A DNA stretch of 53,263 nt from Planctomycetota bacterium (GTDB lineage Bacteria > Planctomycetota > SZUA-567 > JAFGGJ01), in contig JAFGGJ010000029.1 in assembly GCA_016930595.1 (NCBI GenBank), positions 1 to 53,263 on the forward strand. Reading direction: 5' to 3'. The first letter of the stretch is position 1. The number at the start of each line of letters is the position of its first letter. Positions 15,923 through 26,898 of the stretch are shown here, in pieces. The notes under the pieces are model-generated. The model ran no database searches. It was not told the DNA's origin and saw only the letters and a program-made list of their open reading frames with translations. The position numbers were made by a program, and so were the translations under genes.

Positions 15923-16296
15923 CGGGGCGGCACGAGATAGTGGTGGAAGGGCATTTTTCTTCGGCACACGCTCTGCGCGGCTACAACGGCGACTGTGAGA
16001 AGCTGCACGGGCACAACTGGCGCGTGGAAGTCGCGGTGCAGGGAAGGGAACTCGACGCCACCGGGCTCCTGGTGGACTTCAGATCGCTGAAAAGGATAGT
16101 GCGGGAAATCCTCGACGGCCTGGACCATTGTTACCTGAACGAGCACCCGGAATTTTCCAGGCGGAACGCTTCGACGGAAAACATAGCGGCATACGTTGCG
16201 GAAAAGGTGGCGGGCGGGTTGCCTTCCAACGTTACGGTGTCGTGGGTGCGCGTGTGGGAAGGGCCAGCGACGAGGTCTGTTTTCTACCCGGATTGA
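15919..16296 (+). CDS. queD: 6-carboxytetrahydropterin synthase (QueD/PTPS family)
   Basis: A 125-residue enzyme converting 7,8-dihydroneopterin triphosphate to 6-carboxytetrahydropterin in the queuosine pathway. The zinc histidines are His17 (HFSSAH), His30 and His32 (KLHGHNW), with the catalytic Cys26 just before them. LDHCYLNEH and VWEGP are also typical of the family. The start is a TTG overlapping the stop of the EIIA gene as TTGA. The last queuosine step, queA, lies 18 kb away in the same window; queC and queE are not seen. Confidence 0.9.
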   Translation: MTGRHEIVVEGHFSSAHALRGYNGDCEKLHGHNWRVEVAVQGRELDATGLLVDFRSLKRIVREILDGLDHCYLNEHPEFSRRNASTENIAAYVAEKVAGGLPSNVTVSWVRVWEGPATRSVFYPD

Positions 16297-16316
16297 CCCG
16301 CAGCCGGCAGGGCCGG

Positions 16317-18059
16317 TCAGGAACCGTTCTTGAGCGCCGCGATGAACCCGTCGGCGCCGCGGGAATTCAGGACGTCCTTTTTTTCGAGCCAGGCCTTTCG
16401 CGCCACGCCGACGGCGGCGAACACGTGAGAAAGGGTTTCTTTCCTGTGCGCGTCCGAAGTGAGCACCGTGCGGACGCCGAGTTCGCGTGCGCGCCTTGCC
16501 CATCGCCAGTCGAGGTCCAGCCGGTGGGGATTGCCGTTTATCTCGACGGCGGTGCCGGTATCGGCGCATGCTTTCAGGACTTCTTCATGGTTGACGGGGT
16601 AACCTTCGCGCTGGAGAAGAAGCCGTCCGGAAAGATGCCCGATGACGTCCACGTGGCGGTTGCGGGCAGCGCGGACAAGACGCATGGTCTGGGTGGCTTC
16701 GTCGTGCGTGAAGCCGGAATGGATACTGGCGATGACGCAATCGAAGCGTTCGAGTATTCCGTCGGAATAATCGACGGAACCGTCGGCGAGGATGTCGGTT
16801 TCGATGCCCTTGAGTATCCGGACGCCGTCGAGCCTGCGGTTCAGTGCGTCTATTTCCTTCCATTGCTTTTTCAGTTCGTCCGGTTTAAGTCCGCCGGCAT
16901 AGTAGGCGCTCTGGGAATGATCGCTTATCAGGATGTAGGAGAAGCCGGCATCGCGTGCGGCAACGGCCATGTCTTCGATGCTGTCATGGCCGTCGGAGTA
17001 GGTGGAGTGGACGTGGATGGCGCCCCTGACATCTTCCCGCCGGACGAGATGCGGCAGGACATGATGTTCAGCGGCTTCGATCTCGCCGGCGTCTTCCCTG
17101 AGTTCAGGCGGTATGTAGTCGAGGCCGAGGGTCTGGAAAAGATCGTTTTCGGAGGCGCACTTGACGGGCGTTTCCCGTCCCGCGCGTGAAACGCGGAAAA
17201 GCCCGTATTCGTTCATTTTGAAACCCATCTTCTGCGAGCGGCCCCGCATGGCGATATTGTGTTCTTTTGAGCCCGTGAAGTGGTGAAGGGCATAGGGGAA
17301 TTCCTTCTTTGAAACCATGCGCAGGTCCACCGCCATGCCATAGGACGTGACGATACTGACCTTGGTATCCCCCCTGGAAGTGATCTTAACGGGAGCCGCG
17401 GCGTCCAGAAACGACGCCGAGGTGGATGCCGGGTCGGACGTGGCGGCAAGAATATCGGCATCCTTGACGGTTTCCATGTATCTCCGGAGCGAGCCCGCCA
17501 CTTCGAACGTAATAACGCTCTTGTGCGAGGAGAGGGCGTTCAGGACCGGTTCGATGACGTGCATGGCGTCGGCCCAGAGGAAGCGGCCCTTGTGTTTCTT
17601 GACGAGTTCGATGCCCGCCAGGATATTCTCTTCGGTTTTCCTGCCGAAGCCTTCCAGTTCTTCGAGCTTGCCGGAGGCGGCGGCTTCTTCGAGCTGGTGG
17701 AGCGACGAGACGCCGAGCTTCTGATAGACGGCCCGGGCCTTCCTGGGACCAAAACCCGGGACCTGGAGCAGGTCCAGTATGTCTGCGGGCAGCCTGGACC
17801 TGATTTCCAGGTGTGCGGCGATACGGCCGGTTTCCAGGTATTCCCTGACCTTCTCGATCGTGGACGAGCCTACGCCTTTCACGTTTTCAAGCTGGCCCGA
17901 GGCGAGGAGTTCGGCGGCGTCTCCGTCGAGCGTCGAGAATATGTGGGAAACGTTATGGTAGCTTCGAACCTTGAAAGGGTTTTCCCCGAGTATGTCGAGC
18001 AAGGCCGCCATTTCTTCGAATATGGCGGCGAGTTCTTCGTTGTGCTGCGTAGAGGACAT
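16317..18059 (-). CDS. polX: DNA polymerase/3'-5' exonuclease PolX
   Basis: A 580-residue bacterial family X repair polymerase. The order is: N-terminal helix-hairpin-helix region (VKGVGSSTIEKV, VPGFGPRKARAV, LEGFGRKTEENI), the palm nucleotidyltransferase domain (VAGSLRR, then TVKDADILAA holding the metal Asp pair), and a C-terminal PHP phosphoesterase domain (AIHVHSTYSDGHDSIEDM, ISDHSQS). The length is normal. The ATG at 18059 is 10 bases after the pyrE stop and lacks a strong ribosome-binding site, so it is probably coupled to pyrE. It acts in base excision and gap repair. Confidence 0.93.
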   Translation of the reverse strand: MSSTQHNEELAAIFEEMAALLDILGENPFKVRSYHNVSHIFSTLDGDAAELLASGQLENVKGVGSSTIEKVREYLETGRIAAHLEIRSRLPADILDLLQVPGFGPRKARAVYQKLGVSSLHQLEEAAASGKLEELEGFGRKTEENILAGIELVKKHKGRFLWADAMHVIEPVLNALSSHKSVITFEVAGSLRRYMETVKDADILAATSDPASTSASFLDAAAPVKITSRGDTKVSIVTSYGMAVDLRMVSKKEFPYALHHFTGSKEHNIAMRGRSQKMGFKMNEYGLFRVSRAGRETPVKCASENDLFQTLGLDYIPPELREDAGEIEAAEHHVLPHLVRREDVRGAIHVHSTYSDGHDSIEDMAVAARDAGFSYILISDHSQSAYYAGGLKPDELKKQWKEIDALNRRLDGVRILKGIETDILADGSVDYSDGILERFDCVIASIHSGFTHDEATQTMRLVRAARNRHVDVIGHLSGRLLLQREGYPVNHEEVLKACADTGTAVEINGNPHRLDLDWRWARRARELGVRTVLTSDAHRKETLSHVFAAVGVARKAWLEKKDVLNSRGADGFIAALKNGS

Positions 18060-18069
18060 GATGGGTCCG

Positions 18070-18630
18070 TCAGAGAGCGGGGAAGTCGGACTTGCGGAAG
18101 AGAGCGTCCATGTGCAATCCGTGTTCCATGAGCGCTTCGGCGGCGCCTTCTTCCCTGTCGACGATGACGTGGCAAGCCACGATATTGACGGCGTCTTTGC
18201 CGTACTGAAGTTCCAGTGCTTCCGCCGCCTTGATGAACGAGCCGCCGGTTGTGGCGGTGTCGTCCACCAGCGCCAGCCTGTCGCCGTGGGCGAGCGCAGG
18301 GCCTTCGACAAGCCTGCCTGTGCCGTGTTCCTTGGCGGTCTTGCGGCAGATAAAACCTTTCAGAGACATTCCGTCCATGGCGGCGGCGGCGAGGATGCCG
18401 GCGGTGATGGGGTCTGCGCCCATGGTGAGGCCGCCGACGGCGTCGATCCTGCCGCGCAGTTTCCACCACATGAGTTTGCTCACGAGGAAAAGGCCTTGAG
18501 CGTCGAGAGAGACGAGCCTGCCGTCGAAATAGAAGTTGCTCATCCTGCCGGAGGCGAGCTTGATGTCGGCTTCCTTGTGATTTATGACGCAGCGCGCAAC
18601 CAGACTGTAGAGTTTTCCGCGCAGATCCAT
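18070..18630 (-). CDS. pyrE: Orotate phosphoribosyltransferase
   Basis: A 186-residue pyrimidine biosynthesis enzyme that joins orotate to PRPP to give OMP. The PRPP-binding loop LALVDDTATTGGSFIKA is clear, and KLASGRMSNFYFDGR matches the orotate site. The ATG at 18630 was chosen because GGAGGG stands six bases upstream; an upstream ATG at 18651 has none. It is the middle gene of a three-gene operon between an anchored protein and polX. Length and motifs are normal. Confidence 0.93.
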   Translation of the reverse strand: MDLRGKLYSLVARCVINHKEADIKLASGRMSNFYFDGRLVSLDAQGLFLVSKLMWWKLRGRIDAVGGLTMGADPITAGILAAAAMDGMSLKGFICRKTAKEHGTGRLVEGPALAHGDRLALVDDTATTGGSFIKAAEALELQYGKDAVNIVACHVIVDREEGAAEALMEHGLHMDALFRKSDFPAL

Positions 18631-18657
18631 AGGGGTCCCTCCGGCCGTCAAAGGAGT

Positions 18658-19158
18658 CTATCTGTCAGAGGCGGTAAGCTTCTTCTGTTCTTCAAGGGCC
18701 TCGAGGAGGAAATCTCCCGGTTCTTTCTGCCAGCCGTCTTTGTGCTTGATGAACTTGAAACGGCCTCGTTTGTTTGTCGTGCGTTCGGTCTTGCTGTCAT
18801 AGATGTCCAGGCCCCAGTCGACGGTTGCTTCCGTGCCCGTCACCTGCGCCGGGCTGACGGTGATGGTCTTGAAGACGACCACTTGGTCCTTGAGTTCGTA
18901 TTCTTTTTCCATAGCTTCAACATAGCGTGCAAGGTGGAGTTCGCCTCTGAGGCGTTCGATTTCGTACGCCTTGTGAAGTTCCTTTTTTTCGACTGCCTTG
19001 AAGTAATCTTCCACCATCAGCTTTAGGCCCTCCGGGGCCGGGGGCTTCTTGAAAACCACGACCAGGATGACAACAGCGATTACGAGTACCACGCCTCCGG
19101 CGAGAGCCAGGTATAATCCGCCGGTTTTCTTCGGTCCCTGTCCGTACCTGGGGTTCAT
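18658..19158 (-). CDS. Membrane-anchored protein, NTF2/DUF4878-like
   Basis: A 166-residue protein with an N-terminal cytoplasmic basic stretch (NPRYGQGPKKT), one membrane span (about 14-35) and an exported domain of about 120 residues. The start of that domain, LMVEDYFKAVEKKELHKAYE, and the later KDGWQKEPGDF recall NTF2-like/DUF4878 lipoproteins, but identity is weak. AAGGGAG precedes the ATG at 19158. It leads an operon with pyrE and polX. The function is unknown. Confidence 0.75.
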   Translation of the reverse strand: MNPRYGQGPKKTGGLYLALAGGVVLVIAVVILVVVFKKPPAPEGLKLMVEDYFKAVEKKELHKAYEIERLRGELHLARYVEAMEKEYELKDQVVVFKTITVSPAQVTGTEATVDWGLDIYDSKTERTTNKRGRFKFIKHKDGWQKEPGDFLLEALEEQKKLTASDR

Positions 19159-19196
19159 GTGTGCTCCCTTCCTTTTCTTCCAGGGCATCTGCAGGT

Positions 19197-19226
19197 ATTT
19201 TATCATCCAAGGGGTGGTGTAATCAA
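19197..19226 (-). promoter_or_regulatory. Promoter of anchored protein/pyrE/polX operon
   Basis: On the minus strand, TTGATT (19226-19221), an 18-base spacer and TAAAAT (19202-19197), about 38 bases before the ATG at 19158. Confidence 0.5.
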
Positions 19227-19265
19227 GGGGTTTTTGCGGGAGGAGAGCCGGGCCGTGTGCGGTTG

Positions 19266-19293
19266 TTGCACGCAGGCGGCGGAGTGCTAGCAT
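19266..19293 (+). promoter_or_regulatory. Promoter of D-2-hydroxyacid dehydrogenase
   Basis: TTGCAC (19266-19271), a 16-base spacer and TAGCAT (19288-19293). The expected transcript start is near 19300. An in-frame GTG at 19302 would make a leaderless start possible, but an SD-like AAAGG precedes the ATG at 19350. Confidence 0.45.
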
Positions 19294-19349
19294 AGCTTGA
19301 GGTGGATACGCGGTTCGTTGAGCGGGCACTTGAAAGAAAGGTTATCGTG

Positions 19350-20348
19350 ATGAGACACAGGGTTGCGGTACTGCCGCCGACCGGCTTGGCCGCCAGGCTG
19401 TTTTCGAGTGCTGACGCCGCAAGACTCGACGCCGATTACGACGTGGCGAGAAATCCGTCGGCGGAAAACCTGAGCGCGGCGGAAGCCGTCTCCATAGTCG
19501 GGGATGCGGAAGCCGTTGTCACAGGATGGGGCTCGCCGAGGTTTGCCGGGGACCTCCTGGAAGCCGCCGGACGTCTCAAGCTGCTGGTGCACGGGGCCGG
19601 CACAGTCAAGCCTTTTGTCTCGGATGAGCTTTTTGCCAGGGGGATAAGGGTTTCTTCAAGCGCGTCGTGTATTGCCGAGGACGTGGCGGTGACGGCGCTG
19701 GGCTACATCATTTGCGGCCTGAAGAACGCGTTCGGCCTGACGGCGGTGCTGAGGGAAGGCGGATGGGGGCCGAGGGATGAGCGGGTGAGGGACGTTTACA
19801 ACAAGACCGTGGGGGTGATCGGCGCGAGCCGGGTGGGGAGGGCGGCGCTGAAGCTTCTGCGTGCGCTCCCCGTCAATATATTGCTTTATGATCCGCTTGT
19901 GGACGACAACGAGGCGGGAAGATTGGGCGCCGCCAAATGCAGTCTCGAGAAACTTCTGCAGGAGAGTGACGTGGTGACGGTGCATGCCCCGGCGATCGAT
20001 GCGACCAGAAAAATGCTGAACGCCGATAACATGAAGTTGATGAAGGATAACGTGTTGCTTGTCAATACGGCCAGGGGCATGATTATCGACGAAGGCGCCC
20101 TGGTCGATTTCCTGGAAACACGTCCGGTGGCGGCAGCCGTTCTGGACGTGACGGACCCGGAGCCTCCCGCCGACAATTCTCCTCTCCGCAGGACGTCCAA
20201 CTGCTACCTGACTCCGCACGTTGCCGGTTCCACCGAAAGCGGGCTGAACCGGATAGGGAACCATATAATCAGTGAAATGGATTCGTTTTTCGAGAGCGGC
20301 GAACTCTGCGAAGAGGTGACTGCCGAAATGCTGGAAAGGATAGCATAA
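19350..20348 (+). CDS. D-isomer-specific 2-hydroxyacid dehydrogenase family protein
   Basis: A 332-residue NAD-dependent dehydrogenase. The coenzyme-binding motif VGVIGASRVGRAAL lies near residues 151-164. The family motifs VNTARGMIIDE and the catalytic His in LTPHVAGST near the C-terminus are present, and Glu in DPEPP fits the catalytic triad. The substrate (glyoxylate, hydroxypyruvate, phosphoglycerate or other) is not evident. The start at 19350 is preferred because of AAAGG upstream; starting at GTG 19302 would add 16 residues. The next gene starts 3 bases after its stop. Confidence 0.88.
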   Translation: MRHRVAVLPPTGLAARLFSSADAARLDADYDVARNPSAENLSAAEAVSIVGDAEAVVTGWGSPRFAGDLLEAAGRLKLLVHGAGTVKPFVSDELFARGIRVSSSASCIAEDVAVTALGYIICGLKNAFGLTAVLREGGWGPRDERVRDVYNKTVGVIGASRVGRAALKLLRALPVNILLYDPLVDDNEAGRLGAAKCSLEKLLQESDVVTVHAPAIDATRKMLNADNMKLMKDNVLLVNTARGMIIDEGALVDFLETRPVAAAVLDVTDPEPPADNSPLRRTSNCYLTPHVAGSTESGLNRIGNHIISEMDSFFESGELCEEVTAEMLERIA

Positions 20349-20351
20349 CGC

Positions 20352-20816
20352 ATGCATTCAAGACGGGTGTTGTTCGGCGCGTGCGTGCTGGCGGGTCTCA
20401 TGCCGGTGTCGTGTTATAACATGCGCCAATACGGAGTTGACCGGAGCGGGACTATAGGAGGATTGGTGGTCGTTGCCGATTCTGACACCGGCAAGCCTCT
20501 TGAAGGTGCAACGGTGGCCGTGAAGGAGGGATGGAAGAGGTATATCTGCACCGAACGCACCAATTCATTCGGCGAAATCATGTTCAGCAGGGCGTATTCA
20601 GCGAGGAGCGTGGGCGATGCCCTGTGGCCGCCGTACCTGATAATAGAAGTGTCGTCCCAGGGGTATGAAACGTTGATGGAAAGTGTCAATACGGAGAAAT
20701 TTCTCTACGAATACGGCGACAGCGGCATATACAAGCGGTACGAAATCAAGCTGCGGAAAGGGACGGGAACCAGAAGGGTGGAGAACTTCAAGCCGGACCC
20801 CCTTTCAGGCCATTGA
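20352..20816 (+). CDS. Exported protein with carboxypeptidase-regulatory-like fold
   Basis: A 154-residue exported protein. The N-terminus has Arg residues and a hydrophobic stretch ending MPVSC, which could be an imperfect lipobox. The middle, GGLVVVADSDTGKPLEGATV, is typical of CarboxypepD_reg-like beta-sandwich domains, followed by a second strand set ending YKRYEIKLRKG. Such domains often serve as binding or structural modules. It is packed between the dehydrogenase (3-base gap) and the AAC(3)-like enzyme (TTGA overlap), so the three are probably one transcript. The specific role is unknown. Confidence 0.7.
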   Translation: MHSRRVLFGACVLAGLMPVSCYNMRQYGVDRSGTIGGLVVVADSDTGKPLEGATVAVKEGWKRYICTERTNSFGEIMFSRAYSARSVGDALWPPYLIIEVSSQGYETLMESVNTEKFLYEYGDSGIYKRYEIKLRKGTGTRRVENFKPDPLSGH

Positions 20817-21703
20817 CAGGTTTTTCGCGTAAAGATATAATCGGTGCTCTGCGGCGCGTGTCCGCGTTGGGAAGGCCAATAACCTTGTCGGAAAACGTTA
20901 CAGGTTCTCGTATTGCCCGGGACCTGAGAAAGCTGGGAATCCGTTCCGGGGACGTGCTTGCCGTACACAGTTCGCTGAAAAGTATCGGGTACGTGGATGG
21001 CGGTGCGGCCGCCGTGGTCGATGCCTTGAAGGAAGTCGTCGGCGCCGGAGGTACGATCATCATGCCCGTCTTCAACAGTCCCGTTGACGTGTTCTATGCC
21101 AAGCACCAGCCTTCGAAGGTCGGAGCCGTGACGGAGACGTTCAGGACGTCTCCGGGAACCAAGAGGAGTATGCATCCCACGCATTCGGTGGCCGCGTGGG
21201 GCGATAAGGCGCATAACATGGTGCGTGAACACCAGAAGCACGAAGCGTTGGGGATAAACAGCCCCTTCCACCGCCTGGCAAAGCTGGACGGCAAGGTACT
21301 GATGATCGGCATAGGGTTCGCGAGATGCAGCATAATACACGTGGCGGAATCAATAGCGGGCGCGCCGTACCAGGACATTTTCTATCCGGGTTACCATAGA
21401 ACGACACAGATGATCGGTATTAATGGCAGACGTATGAAATACACGCCGAACGAGAACCCCGGCGATTCGGCGGCTTTCGGAGTCGTGGAAGAGCGCATGC
21501 GCAGCGACGGCAAATTGACGGAAGGCCGCATCGGGGCCGCCTCCGCCATACTGGCCGGGGGCATGGATATTATCGACGCCAGCCTGGAACTCATGGCTGC
21601 GAACGGTACCGCGTTGCTGTGCAAGGCCAGGAAATGCGCCGTGTGTCCGGCGAGGCGCAGCCGCGTGGAAAGCCTTGACTGGCGCTACTATCCGACGGCG
21701 TAA
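20813..21703 (+). CDS. AAC(3)-family N-acetyltransferase-like enzyme
   Basis: A 296-residue protein of the aminoglycoside 3-N-acetyltransferase fold, which moves an acyl group from a CoA donor to an amine. The family signatures VHSSLKSIGYVDGG (about residues 46-59), GGTIIMPVF and HPTHSVAAWG are present. The C-terminus has an unusual cysteine pair, KCAVCPARR. The neighbours are not resistance genes, and many members of this family in environmental bacteria act on sugars or other amines, so resistance should not be assumed. The start is TTG overlapping the upstream TGA. Confidence 0.8.
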   Translation: MTGFSRKDIIGALRRVSALGRPITLSENVTGSRIARDLRKLGIRSGDVLAVHSSLKSIGYVDGGAAAVVDALKEVVGAGGTIIMPVFNSPVDVFYAKHQPSKVGAVTETFRTSPGTKRSMHPTHSVAAWGDKAHNMVREHQKHEALGINSPFHRLAKLDGKVLMIGIGFARCSIIHVAESIAGAPYQDIFYPGYHRTTQMIGINGRRMKYTPNENPGDSAAFGVVEERMRSDGKLTEGRIGAASAILAGGMDIIDASLELMAANGTALLCKARKCAVCPARRSRVESLDWRYYPTA

Positions 21704-21746
21704 CCGGTTCATGGCCGGGTGGTTAAACACGGTGGGAGGAATATGG

Positions 21747-22529
21747 ATGGCCCGTGCGCCGATCAATCTGCTGATTACGTCCGTTGCCTGTATCGCTGCC
21801 TGCGGAGCGGCCCGTGGTACCGAAGTAACCGGGCGCTCGGACAAGCCGTTGGCGGAAGTGGTGTTTGTGAAGCGGGTCGAGCCCAGGCGGTTCAAGGACG
21901 ACGCGTATCTTCCCGAAACGTATCCGGCGGCGGTTGCCAAGGACGGCAGGTCATTCGTCATCAAGGATCTTGCCGAGGGGACGTATGATCTTCGCGTCCG
22001 GCTGGTGGACGGCTCCGTCATCGAAGGTGTCGGTCTTGGCAAGACGGACGTTCCAGAAAGGGCGGGGCCGCTGGAAGAAGCGGATGTCGCCGCCCTTACG
22101 GATATCGTGGCGCACATGCGCACTTTTTTCGATCGCAACCGGGTCTTTTTCATCGATGGATGGCGCGGCGTGGACGACTTGAACCGCCAGGGTTATGCCT
22201 GGATGCTTGTCGAAGAGCTGCGCTGGAGGGACACGAGTCTTGGCAGAAAGAAAGGCGAACCTTTTGTAATCTGGCGCATGGACGTGTGGCAGTTTGAAAA
22301 GATGGCCGGGGCGTGGCGGAAAGTAAAACAGTTCAAGGTTATCTACCGGCTGAATGTGACTGAGAAGGATTTCGAAAAATACAGGTGGTATTTCACGACG
22401 GCCATGGCGGGGTATCAGGTGAAGGGCGGCAAGCAGGACCTGGGTGAAGTAAAAGTGCCTGAGCCGGATCCGGCGACGGCCCGCGTGGGGTTCCCCGAAA
22501 AGGGCGGTGAGCGCGAAACAAAAATGTGA
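21747..22529 (+). CDS. Hypothetical lipoprotein
   Basis: A 260-residue protein with a lipoprotein signal: a basic start, a hydrophobic run and the lipobox CIAAC, giving a mature N-terminal Cys at about residue 19. An N-terminal beta-rich part (about 30-110: VIKDLAEGTYDLRVRLVDGS) resembles SpaA/transthyretin-like folds. The larger C-terminal part, rich in Trp and aromatic residues (VFFIDGWRGVDDLN, RWRDTSLGR), is not recognised. GGGAGGA stands six bases before the ATG at 21747; an ATG at 21711 has no site. It ends 4 bases before the convergent ligA. Confidence 0.7.
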   Translation: MARAPINLLITSVACIAACGAARGTEVTGRSDKPLAEVVFVKRVEPRRFKDDAYLPETYPAAVAKDGRSFVIKDLAEGTYDLRVRLVDGSVIEGVGLGKTDVPERAGPLEEADVAALTDIVAHMRTFFDRNRVFFIDGWRGVDDLNRQGYAWMLVEELRWRDTSLGRKKGEPFVIWRMDVWQFEKMAGAWRKVKQFKVIYRLNVTEKDFEKYRWYFTTAMAGYQVKGGKQDLGEVKVPEPDPATARVGFPEKGGERETKM

Positions 22530-22533
22530 GGGA

Positions 22534-24967
<2,434 letters not shown>

Positions 24968-24969
24968 GT

Positions 24970-26685
24970 TCAGCCTTCTTCCCGTAATGAGAGTTCAGCA
25001 GTTTCGAGAATGGTCCTGATTTCAGACAGGGTATCTTCCCATGTCCCGGCGGGAGCGGAGAACACTATTCCGGCCTGGCCTTCCTTGAGCTCGACGAGGT
25101 ACAGGAAAACCTTCCACTGCGTATCGTTCCACGCAAGGTCGAAGACGTACTGCGTTGTGCCCGGCCGAGGGGCAATGGAGTCGTCTCCGGAAAGCTGGGC
25201 GGAAGACAGGTTCTTGTCGGCACGCAGGTACTTGGTCTTTTCACGGGAAAAGATGGTGTCGAGCGACATGGCGCGCCCGGCGAAATACTGCGTGATGAGC
25301 GTCGCGGAACCGCCGGGCACGGGCTTTCTGGCGCCATTCAGGCCCCCGCGCATCCAGCCCGCGGGCACCTTCAGGATCATGCCTTTTTCCTCGATGGAAA
25401 ACCCGGCGGTAGCCCCCCCCTGCGAAGTGGCTATGCCGGTCTTCGCTACCGGGTCGGGCGATGCCCCGCTTATGTTCTTTTTCCCCTTGCCGGACAGGTT
25501 CCCCGTGCCGCTGTCGATTCCCGCCGACCAGTAGTTGTCGCTGAGGTCGACGGCGCTGAAAGGTCCTATGGCCCCTTCGACTTCCCCCAGTATGTCGGAA
25601 CCGGTGACGGCGGCTTCCATGCGGGAGGTGCTGCTGGGCACGTCCAGCTTGAGTACTGCTCCTGCGCCGGTGTTTTTCAGGATCGAAGACGACACGGTTG
25701 CTTTCACTACGTCCTGCTTGTCTGCCAGGCTGATGGAAAGCCCCCCCGCAAACTCGCACCTGCTGAAAGCCGCGCTCTGTGGGCCTTTTATTTCCACCGG
25801 TTGCTGAAAACGGGTGCAGACGGCCTTGTGTCGCGGTCCGGTTTGAGCCTCCGAGGCGAGTCCGATCCGAACCTGTATGACGACCGGAGAAGACGGCTCG
25901 CCGGCGGCCACAAGACCGCCGCCGCCGGTGATAGCCCCGGTCCCTTCGATGGAAACCCCCGGTTCGAGCGTCAGCGTGGCGCCGTCGGCTATGGCGATGT
26001 CCTTGTCTATTACGTAGGGCTGCCGCGTGTCCGCCAATGAGACGTCTTCCGCAACGTCTCCCCCGCTGAAGCCGGATGCGGAATAGTCCTGTTCGGGGGC
26101 CGGCTGTGGCTCGGGTGGAGTAACCTGCTGCCCGGCGGTCGCAACGGGTTGATCGGAGGTTGCTTCCGGATTCTTGTTGAGGCGCGACAGCAGAAACCTG
26201 CCGCCGACAACAACGAGAACGATGGCGATAACCGGTCCCAGGAAACTTTTCATTTTCGGCAGAACAGAGGCGCTTTTTTCGGACATTCCGGCGCCGGCCA
26301 TGAGGTCGAAGCCGCAGGCCGTGCAGACAACGGTGCCCGGCGACATCGACGCCCCGCAGCTCGGACAGGTGCCCGCGGCGGCGGTGCCCGGCCCCGCGGC
26401 CGCCGGTCCTGAACGGCCGTGCGCACGTTTCCGGCGGTATTCCGCGAGTTCCTTGCGCCCCTGCCTGCGGGAGGCGCTTCTGCCGGATCCGGCCGGGGCC
26501 GGGCGGCGGCCGGCGGTGCCCGGCATGGGCCTCTCGGGCGCTTCTTCAATTTGCAGCGATTCAAGCTCGGCCGACGACTTCGGGACCAGTATCGCACGCT
26601 GGCAGGACGGGCACTTCACCTGCTTTCCTTTCAGCGCATCCGGCACTTTCAGAGCTTTGCCGCAAGAACTGCACTTGATCTGCAT
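24970..26685 (-). CDS. Zinc-ribbon membrane protein with beta-helix-like domain
   Basis: A 571-residue protein of unusual architecture. The N-terminal zinc ribbon (CSSCGKALKV to KCPSCQRA, residues 5-30, MJ0042-like) is followed by a basic linker and a second zinc ribbon (CPSCGAS to CTACGFD, about 107-127). A single membrane span (about 147-166) leads to an exported half with a right-handed beta-helix-like region (about 225-400, ITGGGGLVAAGEPSS and similar turns) and a C-terminal domain of unknown type. Cytoplasmic zinc ribbons with an exported beta-helix recur in Planctomycetota-like proteomes, to my knowledge. It leads an operon with a response regulator and ligA. Confidence 0.75.
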   Translation of the reverse strand: MQIKCSSCGKALKVPDALKGKQVKCPSCQRAILVPKSSAELESLQIEEAPERPMPGTAGRRPAPAGSGRSASRRQGRKELAEYRRKRAHGRSGPAAAGPGTAAAGTCPSCGASMSPGTVVCTACGFDLMAGAGMSEKSASVLPKMKSFLGPVIAIVLVVVGGRFLLSRLNKNPEATSDQPVATAGQQVTPPEPQPAPEQDYSASGFSGGDVAEDVSLADTRQPYVIDKDIAIADGATLTLEPGVSIEGTGAITGGGGLVAAGEPSSPVVIQVRIGLASEAQTGPRHKAVCTRFQQPVEIKGPQSAAFSRCEFAGGLSISLADKQDVVKATVSSSILKNTGAGAVLKLDVPSSTSRMEAAVTGSDILGEVEGAIGPFSAVDLSDNYWSAGIDSGTGNLSGKGKKNISGASPDPVAKTGIATSQGGATAGFSIEEKGMILKVPAGWMRGGLNGARKPVPGGSATLITQYFAGRAMSLDTIFSREKTKYLRADKNLSSAQLSGDDSIAPRPGTTQYVFDLAWNDTQWKVFLYLVELKEGQAGIVFSAPAGTWEDTLSEIRTILETAELSLREEG

Positions 26686-26729
26686 TCCCCTGCTCCCTCT
26701 ATACGGGACATGCTCCCTCGGACTCGGTT

Positions 26730-26735
26730 ATTATA
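26730..26735 (-). promoter_or_regulatory. -10 element of zinc-ribbon/RR/ligA operon
   Basis: A perfect TATAAT on the minus strand, 45 bases from the ATG at 26685. The -35 position holds TAGTGA or GTAGTG, a weak match. Confidence 0.5.
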
Positions 26736-26864
26736 TGCCGGAGCGCTGTTTTCACTACGCAAAAATCCACTGGGGGGTCGCCGGAGGAAAGCGGAAAACG
26801 ATCCGGCGGCTGGCGAAAGGCAGGTTGTCCGACGCCCCTGCTGCGACGCTGGACCGCTGGATAC

Positions 26865-26892
26865 TTGAGCACGGCGCCGCTGCGGATATGAT
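26865..26892 (+). promoter_or_regulatory. Promoter of ECF sigma gene, possibly leaderless
   Basis: TTGAGC (26865-26870), a 16-base spacer and TATGAT (26887-26892). Only six bases separate the -10 box from the ATG at 26899, so transcription should begin at or next to the start codon. No Shine-Dalgarno site is present. Confidence 0.5.
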
Positions 26893-26898
26893 AGCCGC

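Noticed and set aside
21205..21235. dif-like sequence containing GCGCATAA
   Set aside because: Only one half resembles a XerC arm, the other half does not match, and it lies inside the AAC(3)-like coding sequence.
20813..21703. Aminoglycoside resistance gene
   Set aside because: The fold fits AAC(3), but the neighbourhood and the extra C-terminal cysteines do not suggest a resistance determinant; many environmental members have other substrates.
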